This document shows, one piece after another, positions 1-10,340 of a stretch of 28,047 nucleotides of DNA. The notes under the pieces are model-generated. The model saw nothing but the letters and a program-made list of their open reading frames with translations. It did no database searches and was not told the origin of the DNA. Positions within the stretch are counted from its first letter, which is position 1. Every line of letters starts with the position of its first letter. The DNA comes from Lingula anatina (taxonomy: Eukaryota > Brachiopoda > Lingulata > Lingulida > Lingulidae), in NCBI RefSeq assembly GCF_001039355.2, contig NW_019773842.1, positions 12,563-40,609 on the forward strand. Reading direction: 5' to 3'. Both the position numbers and the translations under genes were made by a program.

Positions 1-19
1 TTTTTAGAGTTCAATCTGG

Positions 20-625
20 AATAGCATTCCAGGCAACGGTCTAAAATTGTCCAATCTGGTCCAGTTTTGTTGTAGGACATGTAGGCAGTTGATTGGTGAG
101 TAATGGTCTACCGAAACATTGTGTATGTGGTTCAAATGTGGCGATTTTGATGACCAGGGTAGCTACTCATTCCCTTGGTTCTGTAAGTTATCTACTATTA
201 AAAGTGTTCTGTGTGAACCTGCAACCTCATCGTGCAACCTAGAATTGTTCCTAAGGTGCCCCCTATCAAATGATAGACAAGTGGTTCCGAGATTATTCCT
301 TTATTTGATCTGGTTCAGGTTTTCGTCGATGACTACCATTGGTGTTTTGGCACCAATGTGGAATCTACTCCAAATACTGGCGCTGTCAATCACCCTTGTC
401 ACTTTAGACCCGGCATATGCTTCGTCGTAGGCCTCTTCTGGATATCTGTAAACTCTGTTTTGACTAATTGGGCGGTACAGGTGAGATCTGACCTCAATAA
501 AGAAAGCCACGCAGTTTCATTGTTCTACCCAGAATCGTTCATGGCCCCCAATTCATTAGAGAAACAGACGACGATGTTTTGCTGTATACAGTGGGTACCT
601 CGGAGGTCATTTGGTGTTCTTACCT
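20..625 (-). pseudogene. Degenerate Tc1/mariner-family transposase fragment
   Basis: Conceptual translation of the minus strand shows pieces of a Tc1-like transposase in the expected order but in different frames. Near 590-540 there is a KHRR-like basic piece. Near 510-300 a 69-residue open piece contains RVYRYPEEAYDEA and then TPMVVIDENLNQIK, matching the Tc1 layout of a 'RVYRR..ER' segment followed by 'TxLVVIDGNLNAxRY'. Near 165-20 a piece beginning LPWSSKSPHLNHIHNV matches the conserved 'WPSKSPDLNPIEH' block near the C terminus. In that block the usual 'DLNPIEH' reads HLNHIHN. Stops and frame changes separate the pieces, so the copy is inactive. No terminal inverted repeats or TA target duplication were located; one end may lie outside the window. 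The family call is recognition of motifs, not a search result. Confidence 0.7.
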
Positions 626-987
626 GGTAAAACCAGTTTGGTGTTCGCTAAGGGCTTTAAAAAACGCATTTTAGTGGCAATTTACCCCTCGTTCTGATCG
701 GACTAAGTGTTTTTTGTTTAGTTGCAGCAGCGTATCCCGAAAGACAGTTGGTCCTGTACCCTGTAGGTAAAATTGTGATACATTGGGGGTGTCCTCTGTG
801 TAGGCACATCAGTCTGGGCATTACTCTATAAAACTGTGGGGACCGTTCCGTTTGGCGCTATGATCTGTCTGGTTATGTCTGTCTTTTTCGCGCCATTCTG
901 CCTTAGATTAACACATGTGTAATGCACTACTTGACTCATCTTACGCACTGCAAAACTGACCGCTTGCATGCAAAATTTCAAATTTTT
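626..987. other. Intergenic, no feature recognised
   Basis: No exon, RNA or repeat was recognised between the transposase remnant and the dispersed repeat that begins near 988. Confidence 0.5.
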
Positions 988-1268
988 CTATGCAGTAGTT
1001 GCCGAAATATGGATACTTTTTTGACAGAACCAAGCTTTGCCTAAGCCAAGCTTTGATCAGCCCAAAGGAACACTACCCAATTAAATCACTGCACATTACA
1101 TAATGTAGCAGAGCAATAGGCATGAAAGTCAGTTAATTGGTAGTGACACACCTGACTGCACACTTTTACATTCACAAATCTTATATGAGATCAGATTTTT
1201 TTTAAAAAAGAACTTATTTTTACCTAGGTATACCTTCGAAACTGAAATATTCCATATTAAATGTCAAG

Positions 1269-1278
<10 letters not shown>
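988..1278 (+). repeat. Dispersed repeat, copy 1
   Basis: This stretch starts 'ctatgcagtagttgccga' and shares its landmarks with 4671-4820 in the same orientation: the 'cagaacca.gctt' block, 'aacactacccaattaa', 'tttttacctag' and 'gaaactgaaatatt.catat' leading to 'tcaagtctgta'. Copy 1 is longer because about 130 bases lie between the 'cccaattaa' block and the 'tttttacctag' block. It lies beyond the 3' end of gene A, while copy 2 lies inside an intron of gene A. It has no coding potential and is probably a non-autonomous element; its class is unknown. Confidence 0.6.

Positions 1279-1328
<50 letters not shown>
1273..1328. repeat. (TA)n microsatellite
   Basis: About 28 uninterrupted TA dinucleotides at the end of dispersed repeat copy 1. 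The second copy of that repeat has no TA run at the matching point, so the run expanded in this copy only. Confidence 0.95.
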
Positions 1329-1332
<4 letters not shown>

Positions 1333-1937
1333 AGTTGTAATATTTTTTAATAAACTTGCATTCGCAAAAACTGAAACTGACTTTATGAAGATATATTCAT
1401 TTTCAATATTAATAATTATTATTATTGTGACCTTCATTCGTGACCTTGATCCAGTGACCTAGTTCAATCATAGAAAACATGACTAAAACATCTTTAAACA
1501 ATCACCAAAGAAAATACAGTGACACAACACGCCACTTACACGATTTCAAATTTTTGCAATGTAAACTTTGTTCAGAAAAACGAAATGCTTTCGGTGAAGT
1601 ATTTAAGGAATATCCATCAAAACGTTTTCCTCTTGAACAGGTGACTTTCATTTAGGCACATCAGGCACAGTGACGTCCATGTTGGAAAGATTCACACGCA
1701 AAAATACACTCGTACTAACAGCTCAAGTTCACTGAATCCGCATGCAACGCTTTTAGAAAACTTCGATTATGTACTTTTTAGTATTACGCTGATATGTAAA
1801 AAATAATTTTTCAGTAAAATCCATAATCACAGCGTTTGTTGATAAAGAAGACGATAAAAACAGTTTTTAAGTTCCATTTTACAATTATTACTTGTTTAGT
1901 TCTTGCAAATTGTAAATATATACTAGTCAGAGCATTC

Positions 1938-4900
1938 CTACAATGTCTTCATCATCATGAGTACAAGTATCACCAAGCCCAGCCATGGTGGTGACAGGCG
2001 CACCCCTCTACTGCTGGCACGAGCTCCAGCACACTTATCTTCGAAGTTGTCGTTATTACATCTGTCAGTGCTGCAGCAACATTCACAGGAACCGCTTGCA
2101 TATTTACATTCACCCTTGTTACACGTCGAGGTTTCCACTTTCGAGGCGCAACTCAACTTGATTTCGGTCACATCGTCATCTACGTAGGTTGCCAACACCT
2201 ATAAAAAGGGATGCGTGGGGTATTACGGTTTAAGTTTTAGTCTGAAAAACTGAATGACTCCAAAACAGAATGCATCATTCAGCCGTGAAACACTTCCTCG
2301 AATATTCACTGTTTTCAGTGGCCCTTGAAATGGAAACGACAGTCCGATATTCAACATATCTTCTGTGATAGGGCCTATTATTGTTTTGAAATTTGGTCTG
2401 TCCTTTCTCCGCATGTCTTGATTTTACAAACTCTAGTCATCGCACGTTATATTTACTTACAGTACTTGTATATAAGGTAAATGGGTCAATGACGCGTACT
2501 GCCGACTGAATTTTTTCTTGCCGTAGGCTACAGTGCTGATCAAATATACTCACCCAACAAGTGGAGGATTGACAAGAGCCAGAGACATTCTGTGTCCCAC
2601 TCCAATCAGTTGTGGTTCCGTTTATACAAGTGACCTTTAAGAAGGAACATTATGGAATTAACAATTTGACAAATAAATGATGATAATTATAATGATGAAT
2701 AAATTGATAAATAAATTGATGAAAATGGTTAGTTTTAAAACCACATCCACTGTCTAGCATATATCGGTCAAAGTGGAACTGGAAAAGAGAAAATAACCGT
2801 GTATCGGTAGTCTGGGAATAAATATCCCCCGCAAAGAAAAAAATAGTATGCAGTTTTTCAAGAGATCACGAGTTAAAATGGATAAAAATTTCGACCTTTT
2901 TTTTTTTATTACTAAAGGCAATTAATGTTACGAAAATGATTAAACTAAAATCTTCAGGTTGTTAGATGCAAATTTACCTAGCGTCCAGATGTTCACGACT
3001 CTTAACTACTTACCTTGGCTGCCGGTGTTAATGAAGTGTCTGAAGTGATAACGGAAGCGGCAGTACCGGATGCAGTGGTTTTGACAGTGGCCTGTGATCC
3101 ATCACCGCCGGCAGTGGAATTAACAGTGGCTTTGATAGGGGGCGCTGTAGTAGTAGAAACAGTGACAGAGGACAGTGGAGTTATAACTGGAGTAGGTGTT
3201 GGTGAAGGCTCTGGCGGTCTTGCTAGAAACCACAACAGGGAGGCGTTAAGTGTCACATTGTCAAAGAACAAGTTCTGTATCTAAGTCCATATCCATGATT
3301 TCTTGAAATATAAAAAGCAATCCTTATTATAAACGAACGCTTTAAGCCATGCATAAAGTAACTTAAACGAACAAAACATGCATAAAGAACGGGCAGTTAA
3401 TAGTTGTGTCAGTGTAGAAAAGTTTAACTTGTCTTGAACTATATTTTCAAAGGATCTAGGGCACTATTCATAATACGCCTAGCAAGAGGATCTCTTTTTC
3501 TAAACGTTTAGCGCTAGAAGTGAAAGGGTTAGACGCAATTACTTGATATTTGTTTAAATTGCAATTTGGGGTGGTAACATCTAAAATTGGTAAAAAAAAG
3601 TCGGAATTAAAGAATGTCAATGGAATTTCTCGCACATATTTCAAAATTTTGAATTTTCTATAGAGGAAAAGTAGGCCTATATCTCTCCGGATTAAACTTT
3701 GTTAGTTGTAAGAAGTCATGACCTAGATTCACTTCGTGCAATTTGATGTTGTTACACCGTAAATTTCTATAAAAAAATTCAGATTTTTTCTTAAATTGCC
3801 GATTGGCACTGTTCATGTTTATTTCAAAACTACGAAATTAACATGGGCATTGAAAATTGAAAATCAATAGATTTCATACTGGGCCAATTCCCATTCTACA
3901 AAACAAAATCTCTAAAATTTTCGACTTTATCACAGGACAAAAAATTATTCACAAACAAATAAACTGACAGAGATATAAAATTGCTAACGAAATATATAAT
4001 ATAAAAGATCGACCAAATATAAATTTAGCCACCAGAGTTGTACTTTTTTGTGTAAAACAAAGGGATAAGAGAGTGCTGGAAATTTGGGCTCTTAACTTGA
4101 CAGTTAAGTCTTAAACTGCGTTCCCGTAATCTTATCGTACTAGCAGGATCAATCGATCTCAGCAGGGATTCTCGCTAAAGCTTAGGTCCCAACTACGTTT
4201 TGGACGCACGGTTTTTTAGGTTCCTTGCGGCCGGCTAGGGGAAGCTAGAACGCACGTAGCGGCTCTTGATCATGTCGAAAAGTTTCTACGTGCTGTTTGC
4301 GGCCTCCAAAAGTCGGACGATGGACGTGCTCCTCACGCATGAACTCCCACGTTTTCTCCATTTTTTTGGCCGTAGACCACACGTAGCAGCCCGTGCGTTC
4401 GGTTGGGACCTAGGCTAAGGTGCAGTCAATGTAATCAGCCTGGCGCGCTCCAGCACGTCTGTCTGGCACGCTCACGCAGCAACAGCACCCTCTACCAGGG
4501 TCAGAGATTGATTTCACAGGATATTCACAGATATATCTTTACATCATCAGTTTTTTCCTATTTTGCTGACTGATAAATGAAAATAAGGATAAAAATCGTG
4601 TTTTAATAACTATAACTTTTAATTATCCCTTTGATGTCAATGTGACATCAGTTAATTAATTGGATTTCATCTATGCAGTAGTTGCCGACATACATGTATG
4701 GCTACTTTTTTAACAGAACCATGCTTCGCCAAAGCCAACACTACCCAATTAAGAACGCATTTTTACCTAGACAAACCTTTGAAACTGAAATATTTCATAT
4801 TAAATATCAAGTCTGTAAATAGATGGTCATTTTACTATCTCTGGCTTTTCTCATTTTCCCTATATAATCAGCCACCCTGGTAGTGGGTACAGCAACGGCG

Positions 4901-5848
4901 TGTGTGGAGGTGGGGAGACCATCAGAGAATTAGCGCCATCGCTTTTTAACTGGATCGGTTAGACTGCAGATCATCTTTTCTGAATGCACTCCAAGTCAAA
5001 GTACCACAAACAATATTTATGAGCATTTGTTAATTGTCTTAAAGTACAAAACGGCTCTATTTATTAGAAACTCATTCCTCCACTTAAAAAGTTCATTGCC
5101 TAAAACTACAAAACGTAATTACAAACTCATTTCTTTGTTAAACCAACAGATTACTAATGGTCTTTGTGACAGTGTTATCAATTTAATTGTGTTAAACACA
5201 TCATTAAACCGCGAACTCCCTCTTCACACTCAAAATGGGAGTTTAAAATTAAAAAATATTGCCAATCATAATTTATTCCTTATGAAAATCAAATCAGTTC
5301 GTCCTGGCCCTATTACCAATCTTCAAAAAAATTGAAACAAAAATCTGTAAAATTGTTACTTTTATCGCAAGACAAAAATTTAACCACAAATGCACAAACT
5401 CGTAAGCGAGCAGACTAATAAACTAATAAGCGATTTTTTTCACACGTTATGTTATATCCTTGAACTTTTTGTGCTAAAATAGAGTTTTTAGTGTTATCCT
5501 ACTTTCTTTGCTAGTTTAAAGTTGATGTTCACAACATTTTGCCTTACTTGTTGGTGTTATGGTTGTAGGTGGAAAATAAGGTGTTGCGAGCACTTTATAA
5601 CAGGTTAAAACTGGAAATGAAAATAAAAACAAACTTTAAATATCAAGTTTCCAATGAAGGCTAAACATCTTTAAACAACAAACTGATCGAAAGATCTTAT
5701 GTGCTAATTACTCGAATATTTTCACACTCAGTGAAAAAACATTTGAAAACATTCCAACATATAATGAGATCAACATTATCATGAGCTAGCAATACAGTAT
5801 ATACGTACCTAAATAACAGCAAAATATGCTGGAAATTTGCTGTGCCAT
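1938..5848 (-). CDS. Gene A: secreted GPI-anchored mucin-like Ly6/uPAR-domain protein
   Basis: Five coding exons on the minus strand, in transcript order: 5848-5809, 5610-5548, 3222-3014, 2634-2554 and 2198-1938. All junctions are GT-AG and the phases (1, 1, 0, 0) agree, giving 217 aa. Residues 1 to about 22 form a signal peptide (MAQQISSIFCCYLVLTCYKV). Residues about 24-104 are Pro/Thr/Ser-rich and mucin-like. Residues about 105-195 carry 12 cysteines ending in CCSTDRCNN, the hallmark C-terminal motif of Ly6/uPAR three-finger domains. The tail (RASSRG, then a hydrophobic run ending MMMKTL) is a classic GPI-attachment signal. NST, NGT and NVS are possible N-glycosylation sites. The usual N-terminal CxxC of Ly6 proteins is missing. 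The expected product is extracellular and membrane-tethered; its ligand is unknown. It is a tandem paralog of gene B. Exon positions are hand-called; the family call is firm, the function is not. Confidence 0.83.
4179..4413. mobile_element. Candidate small inverted-repeat element in gene A intron 2
   Basis: The two ends are inverted copies: 'taggtcccaact' then 'gacgcacgg' at 4183-4211, against 'ccgtgcgttcggttgggacc' at 4391-4410. Possible 5-bp flanking repeats gctaa lie at 4174-4178 and 4414-4418. The interior is more GC-rich than its surroundings and has no open frame. The matching intron of gene B is only 458 bp and lacks this block, so it probably inserted after the duplication. The ends are imperfect (a spacer of differing length), so the superfamily is not assigned. 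Confidence 0.45.
4671..4820 (+). repeat. Dispersed repeat, copy 2 (in gene A intron 2)
   Basis: This is the shorter, same-orientation partner of 988-1278. It begins 'ctatgcagtagttgccga' and ends near 'tcaagtctgta'. It sits in the intron between exons 2 and 3 of gene A and is absent from the equivalent intron of gene B. Confidence 0.6.
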
Positions 5849-6338
5849 GATAAAGCTGTGTGGCCTTCGTGTCGGTACCGCCTTCCTGTATTTCTCCACC
5901 TGTATTTCTCCAAGACTAAATAAACTAAAATTTATAACAGACGAGTGTCATGTGCATTAAACATGTCGGATTCTTATTCGTTCTCTTGTAATACTTATTG
6001 CTGTAACTAAGTAACATCCAATTGATTACCAACCTTTTTTTAATTTGAGAGCCAAAATACAATGCAAACTGTGAACGGAATTTTGGATAAGAAAATGTTA
6101 TCCATCTGTTATCAAATCCCTCAAAGCCTTAAACTCAAAACCACTATTGTGTCATTGCATTAATGTATAAGCAATGGCACCAAATCAATCAATTAAGATA
6201 ATTTTTAAACTGTAAATCAAATTCGTTGTAGAAACAAAGTGCAAATACACATTTGTAACAAAAAATTGATAAGGTATTCTTATAAGAATAATATATTGCA
6301 TATGTGAGAGTCAAGTGGCTGGCTCAAAATATATTGAC

Positions 6339-6422
6339 TCAAAGAGTGGAGTATTGACAAGAGTCAAAGACATTCTGTGTTCCTATCCAGCCACCTGCTG
6401 TTGTTCCTGCTGGACAACTGAC
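6339..6422 (-). pseudogene. Orphan pseudo-exon 4 of a third Ly6-mucin paralog
   Basis: The minus strand reads from an acceptor (cattttcacag) into VSCPAGTTAGGWIGTQNV and on to CQYSTL, then a stop. This aligns with exon 4 of gene A (VTCINGTTTDWSGTQNV, CQSSTCW) and gene B. Where the live exons end TGT-TGG followed by donor gtgagt, this copy has CTT-TGA followed by gtcaat, so it has lost a cysteine, gained a stop and lost the donor. About 80 bases of adjoining intron (6423-6500) still resemble gene B intron 3. No matching exon 3 or exon 5 was found nearby. It lies just upstream of gene A and is best read as the remnant of a third copy. Confidence 0.7.
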
Positions 6423-6499
6423 CTGTGAAAATGACAATATAGAAAACTTACTTCCAAAAAAAAAAATAAATAATAAAGTAAAGGAAAATATATATTTTA

Positions 6500-7779
6500 A
6501 TATATTAATTTCAATAGTCAAGAAAGGGTAAAATGCTCCGGACACCATAATCTCTAGTCAATATAGAACCAGTTATCCAAACAATTAATGGCATCTTGCT
6601 TCGCAACAAAGGCACCAAAAAAGTGATACAGCATACCAACTATGATATTTATCAGATGGATTTAGGAGATAAAAGGTCAGATCAAATTTCACTGTTATAT
6701 TTATTATCATATACTTGTACCATATATAAGTTTTAATATGCAAAGCTATCACTTCCATATTGGTTTTGGACCAATAAGAAACTAGGAGTAAATGTTTTAT
6801 CATCTTTGAGAATAAAAATCTAAACCAATGTCTACAAGACATACATCAAATCTAGATACATAGTAAAGAAATATTTTATGACAACTTATACAGGATTTTG
6901 CTACTATGAACATTGTTACATGTACTTGGCGTTATAATTCTTGGATCCACAAGTACTTTTTCTATTTTTTTTTCCACAAAATTAATTTTTTTTTCATCAA
7001 AATATTTCAAAATAATTGTACCTTTCATGGTCAATGAGACATAATTACATCAGTTTAATTGATTAATAAACGTAGGAAGTTAACTCAAATCGAACAAGAA
7101 AGAGTCTCTCACCTAATGTCTAAGATTTCGGTTTTGATCACCAAATGGCGTGGAAAATAAAGTTTCTAAATTTATGTGACAAAAATACATTTAGTAATCA
7201 TTCGTTTATAGGCAATACCCAGACTTCCTGATAAAACAAGCTTATCAGCGTAAAGACGAACGCGGTGTGCACCAATCACGTATAGACTACGAGAACAGCT
7301 GAAATTGTCTACCAAGAAACATAGAAATGTGTATAGAAAACACTTTCGCTACCGACGCCGTTGCGACTGATATGGCCGCGGTTGCTTCGTGATTCTTCTC
7401 TGCTTTGTTTTGGACCCTGAAGAGATATCTAGTTTTGCAAAAGCCAAGGGTTCAATGTTAACATGTTTAATCTTTTTTGTAGTAGGGTTATTGTTGATAT
7501 ATTTTTATGTTTCATATAAAACTTCGTATTAAAAACGCGTCCATGCATCTTAAATGACCATTTTATTTAGCTTTCCACTTTCCACTTGATTCACTCTCTT
7601 ATGCACGTACTCGGTACTTCTTTTAGTGGGGTTGCTAAAAGTATATCAATACACATTGGTCGTAACATCCTTTCTTTCAAACTATTATATACTTGCTTCA
7701 TTCTTTTGCTTAACAGCAAAAATAGATTTTCAGGAATTATTTCATTTTAATTTAGTTTTATTATTTTTTTTATTAAATT
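6500..7779. other. Spacer between gene A and gene B
   Basis: No exon or element was recognised here. A somewhat more GC-rich patch near 7250-7400 (with 'ccgacgccgttgcgactg' and 'atggccgcggttgc') could belong to the promoter side of gene A, but no TATA box or start site can be assigned. Confidence 0.3.
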
Positions 7780-7859
7780 GTAATCACAAAACAGGAACTG
7801 ACTTTAAGATATTTTATTCTATTGATTTTTATTCATTTTCAACATTAACAATAATTATT

Positions 7860-8095
7860 ATAATAATAATTTATTTGTATTTGGCGCATTCCATTAAAGG
7901 CCTTACTGCGCCTTACGATTTAAGAGCTAAATATTACATTTAATAAAGATTTTAAATGACATGTTTCACATATGAAATACAAAAACATCATAAACATTTA
8001 AATAGCAAAAGTATCAAAATTATATTTTTCTGTTGAACAGATCGTTAAAATTTTTTACAATAGCTATATTTACAACAATAATGAACGTAAATGTA
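7860..8095. other. Extra block in unit B 3' flank, possibly an insertion
   Basis: In unit A an ATT-rich tract runs directly into 'gtgaccttcattcg'. In unit B about 235 bases intervene, including 'tttggcgcattccattaaag' and 'ttactgcgccttacg'. This is either an insertion in B or a loss from A. No terminal repeats were identified. Confidence 0.4.
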
Positions 8096-8635
8096 GTGAC
8101 CTTCATTCGTGACCTTGATCCAGTGACCTAGTTCAATCATAGAAAACATGACAAAAACATCTTTAAACAATCACCAAAGAAAAAACAGTGACACAACGCG
8201 CCACTTACACGATTTCAAATTCCTGCATTGTAAAGTTTGGTCAGAAAAACGAAATGCTTCCGGTGATATGATTAATGGATATATATCAAAACGTTTTCTT
8301 CCTGAACAGGTGACTTTCATTTAGGCACATCAGGCACAGTGACGTCCATGTTGGAAAGATCCACACGCAAAAATACACCTACTCGTGTTGACAGCTCAAG
8401 TTCACTGAATCCGCCTGCAACGCTTTGAAAAAACTTCGATTATGTACTTTTTAGTGTTACGCTGATATATAAAAATGATCAGTTGTGGTCACCTCGCTTT
8501 CTCTTTTGGCGTCAAATCCATAATCACAGTGATACTTTATAAACAAGACGATAAAATACAGTTTCTGAGTTCCATTTTACAATTATCACTCGTATAGTTC
8601 TTACAAATTGTAAATATCTACTAATCAGTGCAACC

Positions 8636-10297
8636 CTACAATGTCTTCATCATCACGAGTACAAGTGTCACCAAGCCCAGCCATGGTGGTGACAGGCGCA
8701 CCCCTCTACTGCTGGCACGAGCTCCCTCGCACTTCTCGTCGAAGTTTTCATTATTACAGCTATCAGTGCTGCAGCAACATTCACAAGAATCATTTGCATA
8801 TTTACATTCATCCTTGTCACACTTCGTGCCTTGTTCTTTCGGGGCGCAACTCAACTTGATTTGGGTGACTTCTTTGTCTGCATAGGTTGCCAACACCTAT
8901 AAAAAAAGACACACGCGGCATTAATTCTAGCTTAAATGTAGTAACTGAATGATGCCAATGTGGATAGCACCATTCAGCCTTAAAGTACTTTCCAAAGAAT
9001 TCACTTCTTAAATCATCCACTGTTGACATACCTAAAAAATGGAAACACATGTCAATCCTAAAAAAAAAACATATCTTTATCCGCATCTTTAAAATAAAGT
9101 GTAGACCTATCTTTATTGATAAGATGTTTTTAATTTTGGTCGATCATCTCTTGCCATTTTCGACTTCACAAGACACACTCAGTAAAATTAATATGCATAA
9201 AGCAAATGGCTCATTTTTCCCGTGTTAAATACAGCTGATCCATTATACTCACCCAACAAGTGGAGGACTGACAAGAGCTAGAGGCATTCTGTGTCTTACT
9301 CCAACCAGTTTTGGTTCCGTTTATACAATTGACTACCTGTAAGGAAGAACAATATAGAAAATTTAACTTCCAATACACACCGATAATAAATAAATAAATA
9401 AAATAGTAAAATTTTATCAGTTAATCAACATATTGTTGGCCATCTAGCCGAGGAAGCGTATGTTGGTCACCAACAGAAGAGAAAAAATAACTATATTTCG
9501 GAAGCCTAAGAAGAAATATTCCTGAAATATCTCACGACATGATTGATCGTAGATAGAAATAAATATATATTTGGTAAATTGATTTTGAAATTATCTCAAA
9601 GAACACTAGTAAATGGCCGAATTCGGACATGGCATTTTTGCACATCATTTATGTACTTAGGGCAACATGCTAAAGTTATTGAACGAACATCGGCAAAAAG
9701 GCACCTACATATGTGGATGACTGCTAGATGTTCACAGCCCTTACATAATTAACTGCTTACCTTTGCTGCCGGAGTTGTGGCGCCTGAGCTTGATGTGGTA
9801 CTGGAAGCGCTAGCACTCGCCGCTGTACCGGAAGCAGTGTTTGAGACAACTGACGTGGCTCCGCCAGAGGAAACGCTGCTGCTGCCGCCGCCGCCACCAG
9901 AGTTCGTTGTAACAGTACCCAGAGGAGGAGTAGTTGATGGTGCAGACGATGCTGTAAACAACACGAGATAGTGAGGTATAGCAGAGTCAAAGCGTCAAGA
10001 GTCAAGCTGTGTATTTAAATCTTTCTTGCAATATAAAGACAATTCTTTATGAAAATTAAGCCCTTTTCCCAAACTATGTAAAAAATATGGACAGTCAACA
10101 TATGCGTCCCGATGTAAAAATCTGACATAAATATATCACTTATTTTTCTTACGTCTAGGGCAACATGGTGCGTTTTAAGACAGTGATGACTTGGCCTAAA
10201 TGACTATTTTAAAATACGGCCAGAATGGGTAAAGTGATCTTTGATATAAAAATGTTTGTTGCGAAAATAAATCATTGTATTTCTAAGGAACGAAAAA

Positions 10298-10340
<43 letters not shown>

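Larger units (their letters stand above)
1340..6275. repeat. Tandem duplication unit A (gene A plus flanks)
   Basis: The sequence from about 1340 to 6275 aligns by eye, block by block, with about 7780 to 11330. The downstream flank matches: the block starting 'gtgaccttcattcgtgacc' at 1427 matches 8096, and 'tcaggcacagtgacgtcc' is also shared. All five exons and short introns match. So does the upstream flank: the 'gcaaactgtgaacg.aatttt' block near 6064 matches 11093, and 'gtagaaacaaagtg' near 6229 matches 11287. The flanks are as similar as the coding exons, which suggests a fairly recent duplication or gene conversion. The unit is longer than unit B, mainly because the intron between exons 2 and 3 grew by insertions. 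Confidence 0.8.

Noticed and set aside
5027-5335. 102-codon plus-strand open frame in gene A intron 2
   Set aside because: AT-rich, Asn/Lys/Leu-heavy translation with no recognised motif. It could be an old element fragment but nothing supports a gene.
3880-5420. Possible diverged copies of a 'cgactttatcacaggac'-like block near 3920 and 5360
   Set aside because: The resemblance is limited to short AT-rich pieces and could be chance; not strong enough to call a repeat.
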